Below, piece by piece: positions 14,801-25,598 of a stretch of 64,000 bases of DNA. The position numbers and the translations under genes were made by a program. The notes beneath the pieces were generated by a model. It did not search any database. It saw only the letters and a program-made list of their open reading frames with translations, and was not told the origin of the DNA. The DNA is from Tomocerus qinae (taxonomy: Eukaryota; Arthropoda; Collembola; Entomobryomorpha; Tomoceridae): assembly GCA_020055645.1 (NCBI GenBank), contig CM034548.1, positions 28,446,201 through 28,510,200 of the forward strand, given 5' to 3'. Position 1 is the stretch's first letter. Each line of letters begins with the position of its first letter.

Positions 14801-17800
14801 CGACCCACATTTTCTCGTGCCACGTCATACGTTCGCTAACTCTCGTTTGTTTAGATGGATACTAAGGGGCTAATACTAAAGGTTTTTGAAGTCCCACTCG
14901 AATATATCTATCATCCGTAACTTGATTATACTAAAAGGTCAGCAGCTCTTTCAAAAAGTCTGAAAACATCTCAAAATGTACTTATAAAAGGAATACAAAT
15001 ATTTCTATACAGTTGTATTTAAAATTCAATTACTAAAGAAATTCTGGGTAGTGACATCCGCTAACATGTAAAAGAGCACAACGTACACGCAAAAAAGGGA
15101 ATCCAATTTTTCTTACAACGGCTTAATAAAAATCCAAATTAGTATATCATAAATTGAGTGCTCCGCAAATGTAATTTCCTCATATTTCATAGAAATTGGA
15201 AACTGTGGCATGATTAAATTATATTCCCTGAAAAATGTCTAACGTAGTTTAGCTCTGAAATAACAAATGGTAATAAAATAGATTTACAACTAGCTTGGTA
15301 TTTAAAATAAAATATGCATACCAATCAGACGGTATATTTTTACGATGCGAAAGTATCTAGTCTACTTAAATGGATTAAAATAATTAAGTGTAAAATGATT
15401 CTAAAACGGTGATCGTAATAAAGTAGGAAGGTTGCAATTTATTGGCGTCGGTCTATGTTACTTTTCGTTTTTATTGTAGTACGTGTTTACATGACAGTAG
15501 ACAAAGGGTGGTCGATTTGTAGTGCAATTGCACTTGTAAAGCTACATGAACGCAACAGCGTAGTAAGTACAAGAATGTGCTGAAATAGAATCTTTTGTAA
15601 TGACACAGTTTAGGATTGGCAGTTTTGGCTTTGTGAAGTTTTCTGTGGTAATTTTAGTGATACATTTAATGTCATCAGGTCATTTCATTAGCCATTACAT
15701 ACGCATAGCTTTACTTTAGTGTTGTGTCCATTACAATAAAAGGGCACAAAGTAAAGTAAGGTAGTCGATTAATTGCGGTAGGATATAGGGGATCTAAAAT
15801 AATAGGCTGTACAAATAGAAAGTTGGAGAGTAGGGGAATGCATATATGTTATGTAAATGTGTGTCTAGTTCCGCATGACTATATCCCTAGTGGATTTTAT
15901 GTAAGGTCATTGAATGTATAGGAATAAGAGACAATGGATCTCTCAATAAAGAACAAATGAGTTTGCCCATCGACAGTGCTTATTCTACATTCGAGAAACA
16001 TTTGTAAGTATAAACAAAAGATTGTTAGGTTCTGTCTACAGTTCACTCACTCGTAGGTTGATCTCAAAGAGTCCAAATAAATCGGATTTACGGATCTCTA
16101 GGACCAGAAGTATATTTTTCCTTCCCTTGTTCCAAACATGTATTAAGCCCTAGCTAATTACTTACGATTAGACAGAATCCATTAGAGTTTATTTTACTTT
16201 TCCAGGTTTCTAGATTCCTGGACATTCAGAGCATACTTTACTTACACTTACCTTCAACATGTCTGTATAGAACGAATTCCTATACAAAGAGTTCGTATAG
16301 ATGATGCCTTAGATTTTTTGTGAATAAAGGAAACACTCCATTTATATAGACGTTGTTAGTTTTGGCCAAACAAACAAAGATACTATAACTACGTAGCAAC
16401 ACATAGTTTTTATAAACGGACGGAAAACAGGGACTGCAATGATAATGTCACCCACCGTCTGCACACGTGCACATACTGAGTATTACTTCCAACGACTCCT
16501 CCAACTCTGCTACACTAAACAAACGAACTGTGATCTTCTGAACTTGTTACGCAACTATTCCTACTACCACTTTCATCTCTGTCCGTGATCTTTGCTCTAC
16601 GTAGCGTATCCGTTACCTATTAACCATAATTATTATGTCTTTAAAATTCAACGTAAGCAGAAATGCACTTTGTACAGCGCTACTAAAACCCATTGAGTGC
16701 AATTACCTACAGAATGATATGCGTATTAGATGAGGTAGTACTATAATGAGGATGTATATGGCAGTCACATAGATTTTTAAGGAAGAAAGAAACTCCTTTA
16801 ACGAGGAAGAATCCTTTTTTACGATATTCTTTTACTAACATGATCGTAAAGATGATAATGCTCCATGCCGCCATCAATAAAAAAGATACTGTGTGGCAGT
16901 TGGTCTAGCAGTATAAATGCAATGCAATCACTTATTTTCATTTTGACGATTTTTATAGCGTGCAATATTACGCAGAAATCCGAGGCAACAAATTCTTCCC
17001 GGATACATATAAATTAAATGGCCCACTTTGACTTATGACAGAGTTGAATATCGATACACATATTTTCGTCATAAAGACAATATAGAAGTTTATAAACTAT
17101 ATGGAGTCTAAAACCTATATGGATAAGAATGTCACCTACATGGTAACATTTCGTTTGGATTTTATGCATTCGGATGGACATCATCGGAATATCTCTTTTT
17201 GGCAAGTGGAAAGCGCATCAGGAATTACGAAGTTACTAAAAATGAATAGGATGAATATTGTAATCCTTATACCTTTTGTACTTTGTGGTACCTATATAGT
17301 ACATAATACTGTAAATGTTAGACACATACTTATATTTCGTTATGTAACCGACTCAATAAATCGTCCATTATTAAAATTATTTGCAGATTGTTATGTGGAG
17401 TTTATTTATTATATGGCATTATTCAAGTTATATAGTAATTATAGATTTTGTGGCATGGTAAGTACTAAATGGCCAACTTAATCTGGTCTCATAATGCCGA
17501 ATATTGAGAAATGAAATCATGGCATGGATTTACTAAGGCGTGGGTTTTATCAAAAGTATTGTAAGCCACGTATGCGTACAGTGATAGAATATTATATGTA
17601 CAATGGAGATTAAAAGTACTGGGCCAGGTACCTACTCTTAGCCTACAATGGTGCTCGATTCTAATAAAAGTACGGCTACGTGATGTAAGTGGAATTCTGA
17701 AAATGAGTAATTTTGTCAATGAACTTTGGTGGGCATCAAATCCACTGGAGTCTGAAGTAGACCTCTTCCATGTAGTTTCTCCTGCCTCACACACCCATTA

Positions 17801-18345
17801 CATCTGGACAAGGGCATTACTACCAACAAGAGACAGACCAATGTAACCAAGCTCTTGCCCTTATCATTACTGAGTTAGATACATCAGGAGATAAATGATG
17901 AATCTTCTTAAGACGTTATCGATTACTCCAAATGCTCACATCTTGGACCACGTTATTTGCAATGGGATTTCTTAGATTTCTTTGCCATCTAAAGGTGTTT
18001 TTCTTTCTCTGCTCTTTTAGATATCCGAGATCGTGCCGTGAGCCCTCCTAATCATCCACCCTAATAGTATACCTTCACTATTACAGATACACTCCTACTA
18101 AAAGTGCAACGCTGTAGACTATTGATAGACATGTCCTGCATAATATGTGTAGCAGTTCCGTTTAAACGCAGTTCCCCTTATTTCCTATTGATCTTCAGTT
18201 GTTTAGCTGCTTTTTGTTCCCCGAATAACATAATTATAATTCTAAACAGTCTTAATATCATTCCTTGTAACTATTTTCATTCTCGATTTAAAATTTAGAT
18301 TATCTACAGTACTTTCTGTTCAGCATTATTAACTATTTTAAAAGT
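8825..18345. other. Non-coding stretch, no gene recognised
   Basis: About 9.5 kb of AT-rich DNA. A pentamer microsatellite (CATGT-like, 9109-9126) is present. The longest frame, 126 codons at 17101-17481 (+), starts with ATG and runs over a GTAAGT at 17457. It has one hydrophobic segment, but its codons are as AT-rich as the surroundings and its length is within chance expectation. A more GC-rich patch at 13010-13145 is open on both strands for about 50 codons without splice support. No RNA genes or transposon termini were recognised. Confidence 0.45.
9109..9126. repeat. Pentanucleotide microsatellite (CATGT)n
   Basis: About 3.6 perfect copies of a CATGT unit. It is a simple repeat with no visible function. 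Confidence 0.8.
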
Positions 18346-19380
18346 GTAAATGTTTTTCCCAATGGCTTCCAAAATGCCATTTCCTTGTCTTTACATGAAT
18401 GGCAATAGGAACAAATAACTTTCAGGAAAAAACTCCTCGTTGACCCTGTCAGTAATTATATGAAAAAAAAACTTAAAAAGGAAAGTAAAATAACTTTTTA
18501 ACCATGGACGGATTTTAATGAAAGTAGGTATGGAAACCCGCCATAGTATATTTCCAGAGGTTTTTTGAAAGAGCAGTAAATTCTCAGTTCTTCGATTTCC
18601 AAAGCTCGACGAAGTTTAGAAAAGTGGGTTTTATTGGGTTTTTGCCAGAAATAAAAAGTTATTTCGAAAATCTGCTCGGTTCAAATTAAAGAGATTATAA
18701 AACTACATTTTGAGGGTATATCAAGTATTTCACTCTTGCAAGAGTGAAATACTTAACACGCATGTTTTTTCGGAATTATTTTCCGATTTTGTGTGTGCTT
18801 ATACACATCATAATGTTGTTGTATTATTTATTGTATTATATGACCCTTAAACTCTTTTAGAGGTCATTATTATCCAAAATAATGCCTTTAGCGACATAGG
18901 CGTCCTTGCTGCTTTCGATTGATACCTCAGATGGTGAAATTCTTCACAATACCAAGTTTTGACCTTTGATACCGGGCAGGGGTCCCCAGGAGTGAAATAC
19001 TTAATATACCCTCAAAGTGTAGTTTTATAATCTCTTTAATTTGAACTGAGCAGATTTTCGAAGAAACTTTTTATTTCTGGTAAAAACCAAAAAAACCCCA
19101 AACTTTGTCAGGTCTTTTGAAATCGAAGAACAGAGAATTTACTGCTCTTTCAAAAAACCTATAGAGATATACTTATGGCGGGTCTCCATGCCACCTTTCA
19201 TCAAAATCCGTCCAGGGGTTCAAAAGTTATTTTGCTTTTCTTTTTAAGAGGTCTTTTTCATATAACTACTAACAAGATCAAAAAGGATTTTTTTCCTGAA
19301 AGTTGTTTGTTCCTATTGCCTTTCCCCACATGTAAAAACAAGGAAATAACATTTTGGAAGTTATTGGGAAAAACGTTTAC
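18346..19380. mobile_element. Large foldback element with ~400 bp inverted arms
   Basis: The left arm (about 18346-18740) and the right arm (about 18985-19380) are inverted copies with scattered substitutions and small indels. Matching blocks include GTAAAYGTTTTTCCCAA at the outer ends, CTTTCAGGAAAAA-type blocks, and the inner block ending in AAGTATTTCACTC. The centre (18741-18985) is unique except for a nested perfect hairpin at about 18731-18755 (AAGTATTTCACTCTTGCAAG and its complement). No transposase frame lies inside; a 72-codon frame at 19175-19393 simply reads through the right arm. The arm divergence suggests an old foldback/MITE-type DNA element. The target-site duplication is not clear. 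Confidence 0.75.
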
Positions 19381-19661
19381 CTATATCAAATAAAATCTGT
19401 CTATAATGTTCAAAATCACAAGGTCTTTTTTTCCATTTACTATGTGAAGTTTTAGAAATTACTTTAGATATGTGACATAATGGTGACCATTATTTCACAA
19501 AGTCATAAAACTTTGTTTTTCTGTAATACAGACAATACAGAATAAGGTTATGTATCCTTGTATAAAATTCAAAGCATTGTTTCGACTTTCTACTAATTTC
19601 ATACTTAAAATACGTTTTATTACAGTGTAGTAAAGGGACATTAATTTAACAGTTTTATTAT

Positions 19662-20510
19662 CAGGGCCGGTCCCAGCTTTGACAAGGCGATAGTAGTAGA
19701 CTCATGGCGGAGTGTTTTTGTATATTTTATTAACTAACGTGATGCACGAATATTTATGTTTTAATGAACTAAATAATACTAGTAAAAATGAACATTTTTC
19801 TAAACATAAAATAATATTACATCGGAAGTTTAGATTTTTAAAAGGACCAAATTATGTATTATTGTGTGAAAAAGCTAAGCATTGTTCCTTCAATAATTTT
19901 CTTCCAATTGATTTATAATTTACAAATACTGAGTTGTGTTTTAATTGAGAATTCTACTCTATACTTCTAATTCACTACTATTAGTGGATCCAGAATCAGA
20001 CATATAGGCCTAATGAGTATTTAGAGAAGTATACAGAGACAAAGTAAGACATGTACGTACATAACATTTAAGGGATAATAATCAGGTTCCTTAAATTGGA
20101 TGCTATGCTGTACAGGGGGAACAATTTCTTAGGGCTCCATTACATACCTAGTTGAATTATTAGTACCTAAAATAAGATTTAAAGTATACTATACCTTTAA
20201 GTGTGCCATTTTTGTAGATAGGTAGAATGGTATTCAAGCTAAGAATGCAGTAGGAATTAAGCAACACGAGGCCCCTGACGGAATAAAAATAAAAGGACTC
20301 GCTAGCTCTGGGTGTTACATTTTTTTGACAAGACTACAGACGTTAATTTTTTAAGAGATAATAATTTGCATACTATTATGTGGAGTAAACTGTTTTAACT
20401 GAAATAAGTTATGATGCAATAATGCCACCAACCAACTTAGCTCATTTTTACAGTATAACCATGGCCCACCCCTGAGTGGATGCTCAAAGCGCCATTCTTT
20501 TCCGGCCCTG
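19662..20510. mobile_element. hAT-like non-autonomous DNA transposon
   Basis: The ends are short terminal inverted repeats, CAGGGCCGG at 19662 and CCGGCCCTG ending at 20510. Imperfect inverted similarity continues inside (GCTTTGACAAGGCG on the left; GGCGCTTTGAGC on the right, read on the other strand). A CAGGG start is typical of hAT-superfamily elements. The flanking 8-mers agree at five of eight positions, as expected for a decayed 8 bp duplication. At 849 bp with no transposase frame it would depend on another element. It ends 28 bp before the TATA box of the cystine-knot gene. Confidence 0.65.
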
Positions 20511-20538
20511 AATATCATCGACATTTAAACTTCTCTGA

Positions 20539-20546
20539 TATAAAAG
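20539..20546 (+). promoter_or_regulatory. TATA box of the cystine-knot peptide gene
   Basis: TATAAAAG lies 100 bp before the start codon. Transcription would be expected to begin about 25-35 bp downstream, giving a 5'UTR of roughly 65-75 bases. Only 28 bp separate it from the upstream hAT-like element, so proximal regulatory sequence upstream of the TATA box would lie inside the transposon. Confidence 0.55.
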
Positions 20547-20638
20547 GTGGAAGACAGTTTATGACCACTATAGCTTTTCGTCAATTTGCACGACAACTTC
20601 AACGAATTTAAAATTTTCCATTCTTCGAAACGCGAAAA

Positions 20639-23600
20639 ATGTTTTGCAAAATATTATTATATTTGGCCGCTTTGGCAGCAGTCATAAACATTGTAGATGC
20701 GGGTAACTTGTATATTTTTGAAAATGCATAATATGTAGATGTAAAAATATTTAATTAATAAAATATACAATTTATATTATATAATTGTGTTATGTCTTAA
20801 CGCAGGAGCGGTCGGATGTTGGCGCAAAGCATTAAATTGTGCACCTTCCAAATGGATAGACCCAGATACGGTAAGTGAATCTTAATTCGACAATCATTTT
20901 CTTATCTATTAGTTTCTAGAAGTAGAATTTTTACTTAAAATGAGTAATAGACCTTTTCGCGGTTTCTCGATTGGTGGGCCAGTGGTTGAAGTTTACTAGT
21001 AGTTTAGTAGGAGTTTCTGACAAAGGTATAAATTACTCAGAAACCAGAAGAGATACGAACAATGTGTAAATTAGTAGCAGGTTCCGCAACTATCCTACAT
21101 TTCAGTTTTGAAAATCTCAATCTTCTACGATTCGTAAAACAGGAGTTCTGATTTTTCTACTAAAAAAACATAGAGAAAAACCATTATATTCCACTCAAAA
21201 TAAGTGGTTTTTCCCTGTATTTTTTAGTAGAAAAATCAGAACTCCTGTTTTACGAATCGTAGAAGATTGAGATTTTCAAAACTGAAATGTAGGATAGTTG
21301 CGGAACCTGCTACTAATTTACACATTGTTCGTATCTCTTCTGGTTTCTGAGTAATTTATACCTTTGTCAGAAACTCCTACTAAACTACTAGTAAACTTCA
21401 ACCACTGGCCCACCAATCGAGAAACCGCGAAAAGGTCTATACGCAAGCGCATATATATATATACTACAGCAAGCCGTAACAGAAGCTTGGCTGAGTAAAG
21501 GAGACAGTGTGCACATTTTTGGTTAAATTATAGTTAAAATAGATTGATTTTGATAATTAAAGATGACAGTAATTTAAGTTAGATCAATATTGATGATTAT
21601 TCAAAACCAACAGCAAGCCGTAACAGAAGCTCGCCTGAGTGAAGGAGATAGTTTTGCAAATTTTTGGTAAAATAATAGTAGAAATAGATTGATTTTGATT
21701 ACTAAAGTTGACAGTAATTCAAGTTAGATCAATATTGATGATTATTCAAAACCTACAGCAAGTCTTAACAGAAGCTCGCCTGAGTAATGGGGACCGTGTG
21801 TACATTTTTGGTACAAAATAATGCAATCATTAATAAAATCAATTTTCATAATAATCTAAATTGAAACTAATCAATATTGTTTAATATTGGCTATCAAATT
21901 CAAAAAAAATCAAAACTGATAGCAGTGACTATCAAATCCAAAACAAAATAAATGGGCTAATATTGACTGTTAATTTTAAAAGAAAACAAGAATAGATCTG
22001 TTGAATATCAAAACAAATAGAAATTTCGAAAAAGGTAAAATTGATTATAAAATTGAATACAAATAGATCTATTTTGATTTAAAATAGGTTTCTTGGTTTT
22101 TGATTCTTAACTATGTAATTGCAATTTTAGTGGAAGCAGAATGAAATATTTTGTACTATCTAGCGAACAATTTATAGGACACGATATTGAACTTTTTGCT
22201 GACCCATTTTCTAATTTGACTATCAAAATGAAGACAAAGTGAGCGCGCGGTATCTCAGCAACCAATGGTCCGAATTACCCCAGAATATGGATTTTCAGTA
22301 GTCCATAGGCATTGTTTTTACTAAGTTTGGTCAATATCTGTCATTGCATTCGAAACTTACCGTGGGTACGGACGGACAGACTGTGTGATTCCATAAGCTG
22401 CCTTATTCAGACGAGCTAAAACGACTGTGTACAATAATGGATTAATATTATCCCCCAAATGAAATCGTCATGCTTTGTAAAACAAAAGCACATTTAAATT
22501 TTCAATTTAGTCTCGGTTTTCATACCACTGCAATGGTTTTAAGTGTATAAAATTGGTGTCATGATTTGAAATCAGAATGCTCAATAATCCTTTGGTGCGC
22601 TTTTACAGATTTTAACAACAAAGTTTATTATTACCGATATAGTGAATGACAATGGTTTACGGGGAGTGTAATTGGTGTCTATATGTTTGCCAACAGCATG
22701 CTCAAAACCTCCTAAATGCACTAACACATAACTGGTTATTCAGAATTATGTAAAAGTAGTCTAGGATCTCTATCTCCTAAACGGAGACTGCTACGGAAAT
22801 GAGGTGACACCCATTGGAAAGAAGATAATACATGTGACAAAATAAGATTTAAGAATAATTTTACTGAATTTTATTTTGCAAATTAAAAATCGGGATGTTC
22901 GAAGCCTAAACTCCCATGTTAAAATTCTCAATTAAAAATAAAACTCCCTTTTAGTTGTAAACTTTTGTTTCCAGCTTTTGCAGACGCTGTTTCCCGATTT
23001 TTAATTTAAAAACTAAAATTCAGTAAAAATTATTCTAATTTCTTATTTTGTCGCATGTTCTTTCCAATGGTGGTCACCTCACTTCCGTAGCAGCCTCCGT
23101 TTAGGAGCTAGAGAGTCTAGACGTCACTTAAACGTTTTCGTGGGCCCGAGCCCGACAATGCGTTTTAAATATAAATAATAGTCCCTCGGGCCGGGAAGTC
23201 CAGCCAAACCGGATATTCTCTGCTTTGGTTGAAGAAGAATGAAATGTTTTGTACTATCCAGTTAAACATTTATAGAAAACGCAATAGAACATTTTGACGC
23301 CCAAATTGTAGTTTGACTATCAAATTGAAGAGAAAGTGAGCTCGCGGTATCTCAGCAACCCATTGTCCGATTTGAACCAAAATGAATAGGGTTCGTCATA
23401 GGGCCATTACCAATGTTTTTGGCAAGTTTGGTCAATGGAAATGACCAAATATTTACATAATCAAAGTCACAATTTTTCTAAATACCATTCATTATTAATT
23501 AACTTTCTATACAATACTACACGGTTTTCTATAACGTACCATGCAAATGTACGACTGTTCGATGAAATTTCTTGTCTTACAAATTCCTATTTTCCCTGCC

Positions 23601-23884
23601 AATAATGGCCAAATGATTTGACTACCTGTGGGATAAACACATGTAAGACGAGTCCGGGAATCGACTTAATTACGTTTACAGAAAACTATTGACATGTTTG
23701 CAATTAATCATATATTTTTTCTGTAATTCTGTTTCAGTGCATCAAGCAAGATGCACATTGCGATATAAAAAATAGTAAATGTTGCGCCTACCTTCGTTGT
23801 AGGAATTATGGTTACGAAGAGACTCGTGGCCTATTGCTTTTCCTTCCTTCCATACCGATTTACGGCGCATGCCGTAACTATTAG
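20639..23884 (+). CDS. Secreted eight-cysteine ICK (knottin-like) peptide precursor
   Basis: Three coding exons, 20639-20702, 20806-20870 and 23738-23884, are joined at GT-AG introns of phase 1 (103 bp) and phase 0 (2,867 bp). Together they give a 91-residue precursor. Donors are GGTAAC and GGTAAGT; acceptors are AACGCAG and TTTCAG after a T-rich tract. Exon 1 encodes a signal peptide of about 21 residues with a Leu/Ala/Ile-rich core ending in Asp-Ala. The mature part has cysteines at 26, 33, 44, 51, 58, 59, 64 and 88. The last six (C-x6-C-x6-CC-x4-C-x23-C), all in exon 3, match the inhibitor cystine knot pattern, whose usual pairing is 1-4, 2-5, 3-6. The first two probably form an extra bridge. 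Members of this fold include arthropod venom and salivary toxins, agatoxin-like neuropeptides, antimicrobial peptides and protease inhibitors. The sequence alone does not say which role applies. The start is the first ATG after the TATA box and follows GCGAAAA. The gene appears intact. Confidence 0.85.
20948..21439. mobile_element. Near-perfect foldback MITE in intron 2
   Basis: The two arms (about 20948-21180 and 21207-21439) are reverse complements with no mismatch over the outer ~215 bp. A few changes and a small indel lie near the middle, where CCACT/AGTGG forms the loop stem. The outer ends read TAGACC and GGTCTA, consistent with a TA target duplication around a GACC...GGTC terminus, as in Tc1/mariner-type MITEs. 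No protein is encoded. It lies in intron 2 of the cystine-knot gene, 78 bp after exon 2, so the primary transcript should contain a long RNA hairpin. The arm identity implies recent insertion or ongoing arm-to-arm conversion. Confidence 0.9.
21451..21462. repeat. (AT)n microsatellite
   Basis: Six AT units lie directly between the intronic palindrome and the 145 bp tandem repeats. This is a simple repeat. Confidence 0.8.
21466..21850. repeat. Tandem repeat, ~145 bp unit, 2.6 copies
   Basis: Copies start at 21466, 21610 and 21755, each with ACAGCAAG followed by an AACAGAAGC block, giving periods of 144 and 145 bp. The first two are full and share blocks such as GTTAGATCAATATTGATG. The third diverges after about 80 bp. 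It may be a short satellite or the internal repeats of a transposon. It lies in intron 2 of the cystine-knot gene. Confidence 0.8.
22133..22335. repeat. Direct repeat copy A (pair with 23231-23436)
   Basis: About 200 bp that recurs with roughly 20-25 percent difference at 23231-23436, in the same orientation. Shared blocks include TTTTGTACTATC, GACTATCAAA, CGGTATCTCAGCAACC and AAGTTTGGTCAAT. The pair brackets about 900 bp that contains a foldback at 22761-23120. It may be the two ends of a composite non-autonomous element, or two insertions of one family. Confidence 0.7.
22761..23120. mobile_element. Foldback MITE, 360 bp, ~130 bp arms
   Basis: The arms are 22761-22895 and 22992-23120. In inverted orientation they share CTAG at the tips, then TCTCCTAAACGGAG, GCTACGGAA, GAGGTGAC, CATTGGAAAGAA and TTAAAAATCGGGA. 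Divergence is about 10-15 percent. There is no coding capacity. It is nested between two direct repeats in intron 2 of the cystine-knot gene. Confidence 0.75.
23231..23436. repeat. Direct repeat copy B (pair with 22133-22335)
   Basis: Second copy of the ~200 bp sequence described at 22133-22335, in the same orientation. It ends about 300 bp before exon 3 of the cystine-knot gene. Confidence 0.7.
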
Positions 23885-23900
23885 GGAAGGTTATTTTAAC

Positions 23901-24005
23901 GTAAGTACATTTACCAATTAAACACACATTTCCAAAACTTTTATGATTATTAAATCAATTTTAAATGGACAGAACTAATTTTGATACCATGTTTTTTACT
24001 TTCAG
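23901..24005 (+). other. 3'UTR intron of the cystine-knot gene
   Basis: A donor AAC|GTAAGT lies 16 bp after the stop codon. An acceptor ACTTTCAG after a T-run ends at 24005. Removal joins the last coding exon to a short 3'UTR exon beginning at 24006. The stop is so close to the junction that nonsense-mediated decay would not be expected. This is inferred from splice consensus only. Confidence 0.6.
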
Positions 24006-24081
24006 GATAATTTAAAGAACGGCAGGAAACAATCTATTTCCACTGTTAAAATCCTAAATTGATGTAATATAATAACACAAC

Positions 24082-24087
24082 AATAAA
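24082..24087 (+). terminator. Poly(A) signal AATAAA
   Basis: A canonical AATAAA lies 77 bp into the proposed last exon and 198 bp after the stop codon of the cystine-knot gene. GT-rich sequence suited to cleavage (around TTGTGTCTC) begins about 30 bp downstream. This closes the transcript at about 24105-24120. Confidence 0.65.
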
Positions 24088-24119
24088 ATTGCACTCTATA
24101 GCAACAAAGTGATAAATTG

Positions 24120-25598
24120 TGTCTCATTATTTCTATTATAATTACTTTTACAAACTGTAAAATAATAGTATATTGCAACCAACTGTTATTAGGTAAAGTT
24201 AGTCTCTATTTCCTTTTTCTAAAGAGTTCGTAGTAGCTAAAGAATAGGCCATATTCACGAGGAGAGTTCAAAGTTTAAAACTATCAAACGAAGACATAAT
24301 GAATATCAAACTTAAAAAGACATCATTTTTAAAGAACGAAAGTGCAGCTAAATGCATATAAACAAATGGATAAGAATAGTGATATTCTTCAATCAATCTC
24401 TCATTATATTATTTATTATTTTAAATGAAATCAAGGTAATAAAATCAAGCTATTATTCCGTAAGAGGTAAATACAGTTTAATTCATCCTACAAATATACT
24501 GAATAAATAACACACATTGTCTTACCTGTTTTATTATTAGTTACTTAATAATTTTGTTAACTGCATTAACGGACTAGATAATTTGTGGTTTAGAAATTAT
24601 TTATATTTATAAATGTCTGATAACTACTGATAGTTGGCGTATACATAGTAGTCGATGTCATCTAGCGTAGACGTGAATTTGTTGAGGATAAAGTAGTAAT
24701 GGTGGTGGGAAGTAGTGTTACACCAATTCTTAAGGGTGAAAGAAGTTCTTTGATAGATACTGCTCTTTGGATTTAGTATGTGTAGATGTCTGAATGGAGA
24801 GATAGGAGTTGAATTGAGACAGACTGTAATAATGAATTTGTGTGATGAAAATCTTCGTAAAACTAAGGTTGGTGGAGTTTGGGACAGGTTTTGAAGCTGT
24901 GGTGATAGATGTTCTGAGGAGCTACTTAATTCCTCACTTTAAGTTACTTATGTATCTACATTATTGGTTTTCGTTGTCTTGTCACGCAACCCGACCATCA
25001 GGATTCTCCACTTTCTCTTTCACTAAAATGCTGATCGTGAGCTTTCACTTCTATTGTTGTAACAAGTCAGATGCGATTAGCGACCTAGGAAACCGACTAC
25101 ATGAAACGCAAACTGGAGTCCAGCCATCTGCTCATCTCTTTTACTCTCCTACGCTAACTACACACCAACTTACAGATTATGAAGCTGTTTATTACACTTT
25201 TGAGAGGTAACTAAAGATACTGAATCTTCATTAGCTAACATTCGTCGTAATTACTTTGGAACACATCCGATCTCCTCCTGGAATGGAGTTCAACTCATAA
25301 GTGTACAGTCTCTACACGGATAAAGTTGTACGCTCTCTATCTGGCTGTATGGTGAAAGCAAAAGAAAAGTAAACTCTCTGCTCCGTCTACCTGACTTGTT
25401 AATTTCTAATACTTCTATTCCGCCTAAAAATAAATTAGTTTACAAAAGTCAGTTTACATATGAGAGTGGTGTAATTTCATGCAGCAGCTCAAAGTTTATG
25501 ACTTCATTTGGATTATGCTCAGTCTTACTTTCTGCATGAATCAGTATTCTGCTAATTTGGTTTAGTTCAAAAAAAATTACTGAAATTATTTAACTGAC
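24120..25598. other. Intergenic stretch, no gene recognised
   Basis: AT-rich spacer between the cystine-knot gene and the candidate minus-strand exons. A 122-codon plus-strand ORF with an ATG at 24842-25210 has no recognisable domain, no signal peptide and no splice support, and its length is close to chance expectation. Confidence 0.45.

Noticed and set aside
17101-17481. 126-codon plus-strand ORF with ATG, a hydrophobic segment and a GTAAGT near its end
   Set aside because: In DNA this AT-rich, about one ORF of this length is expected by chance in 64 kb on two strands. Codons match background composition and no domain is recognisable.
24842-25210. 122-codon plus-strand ORF
   Set aside because: Length is near chance expectation. 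There is no signal peptide, domain, splice support or composition shift.
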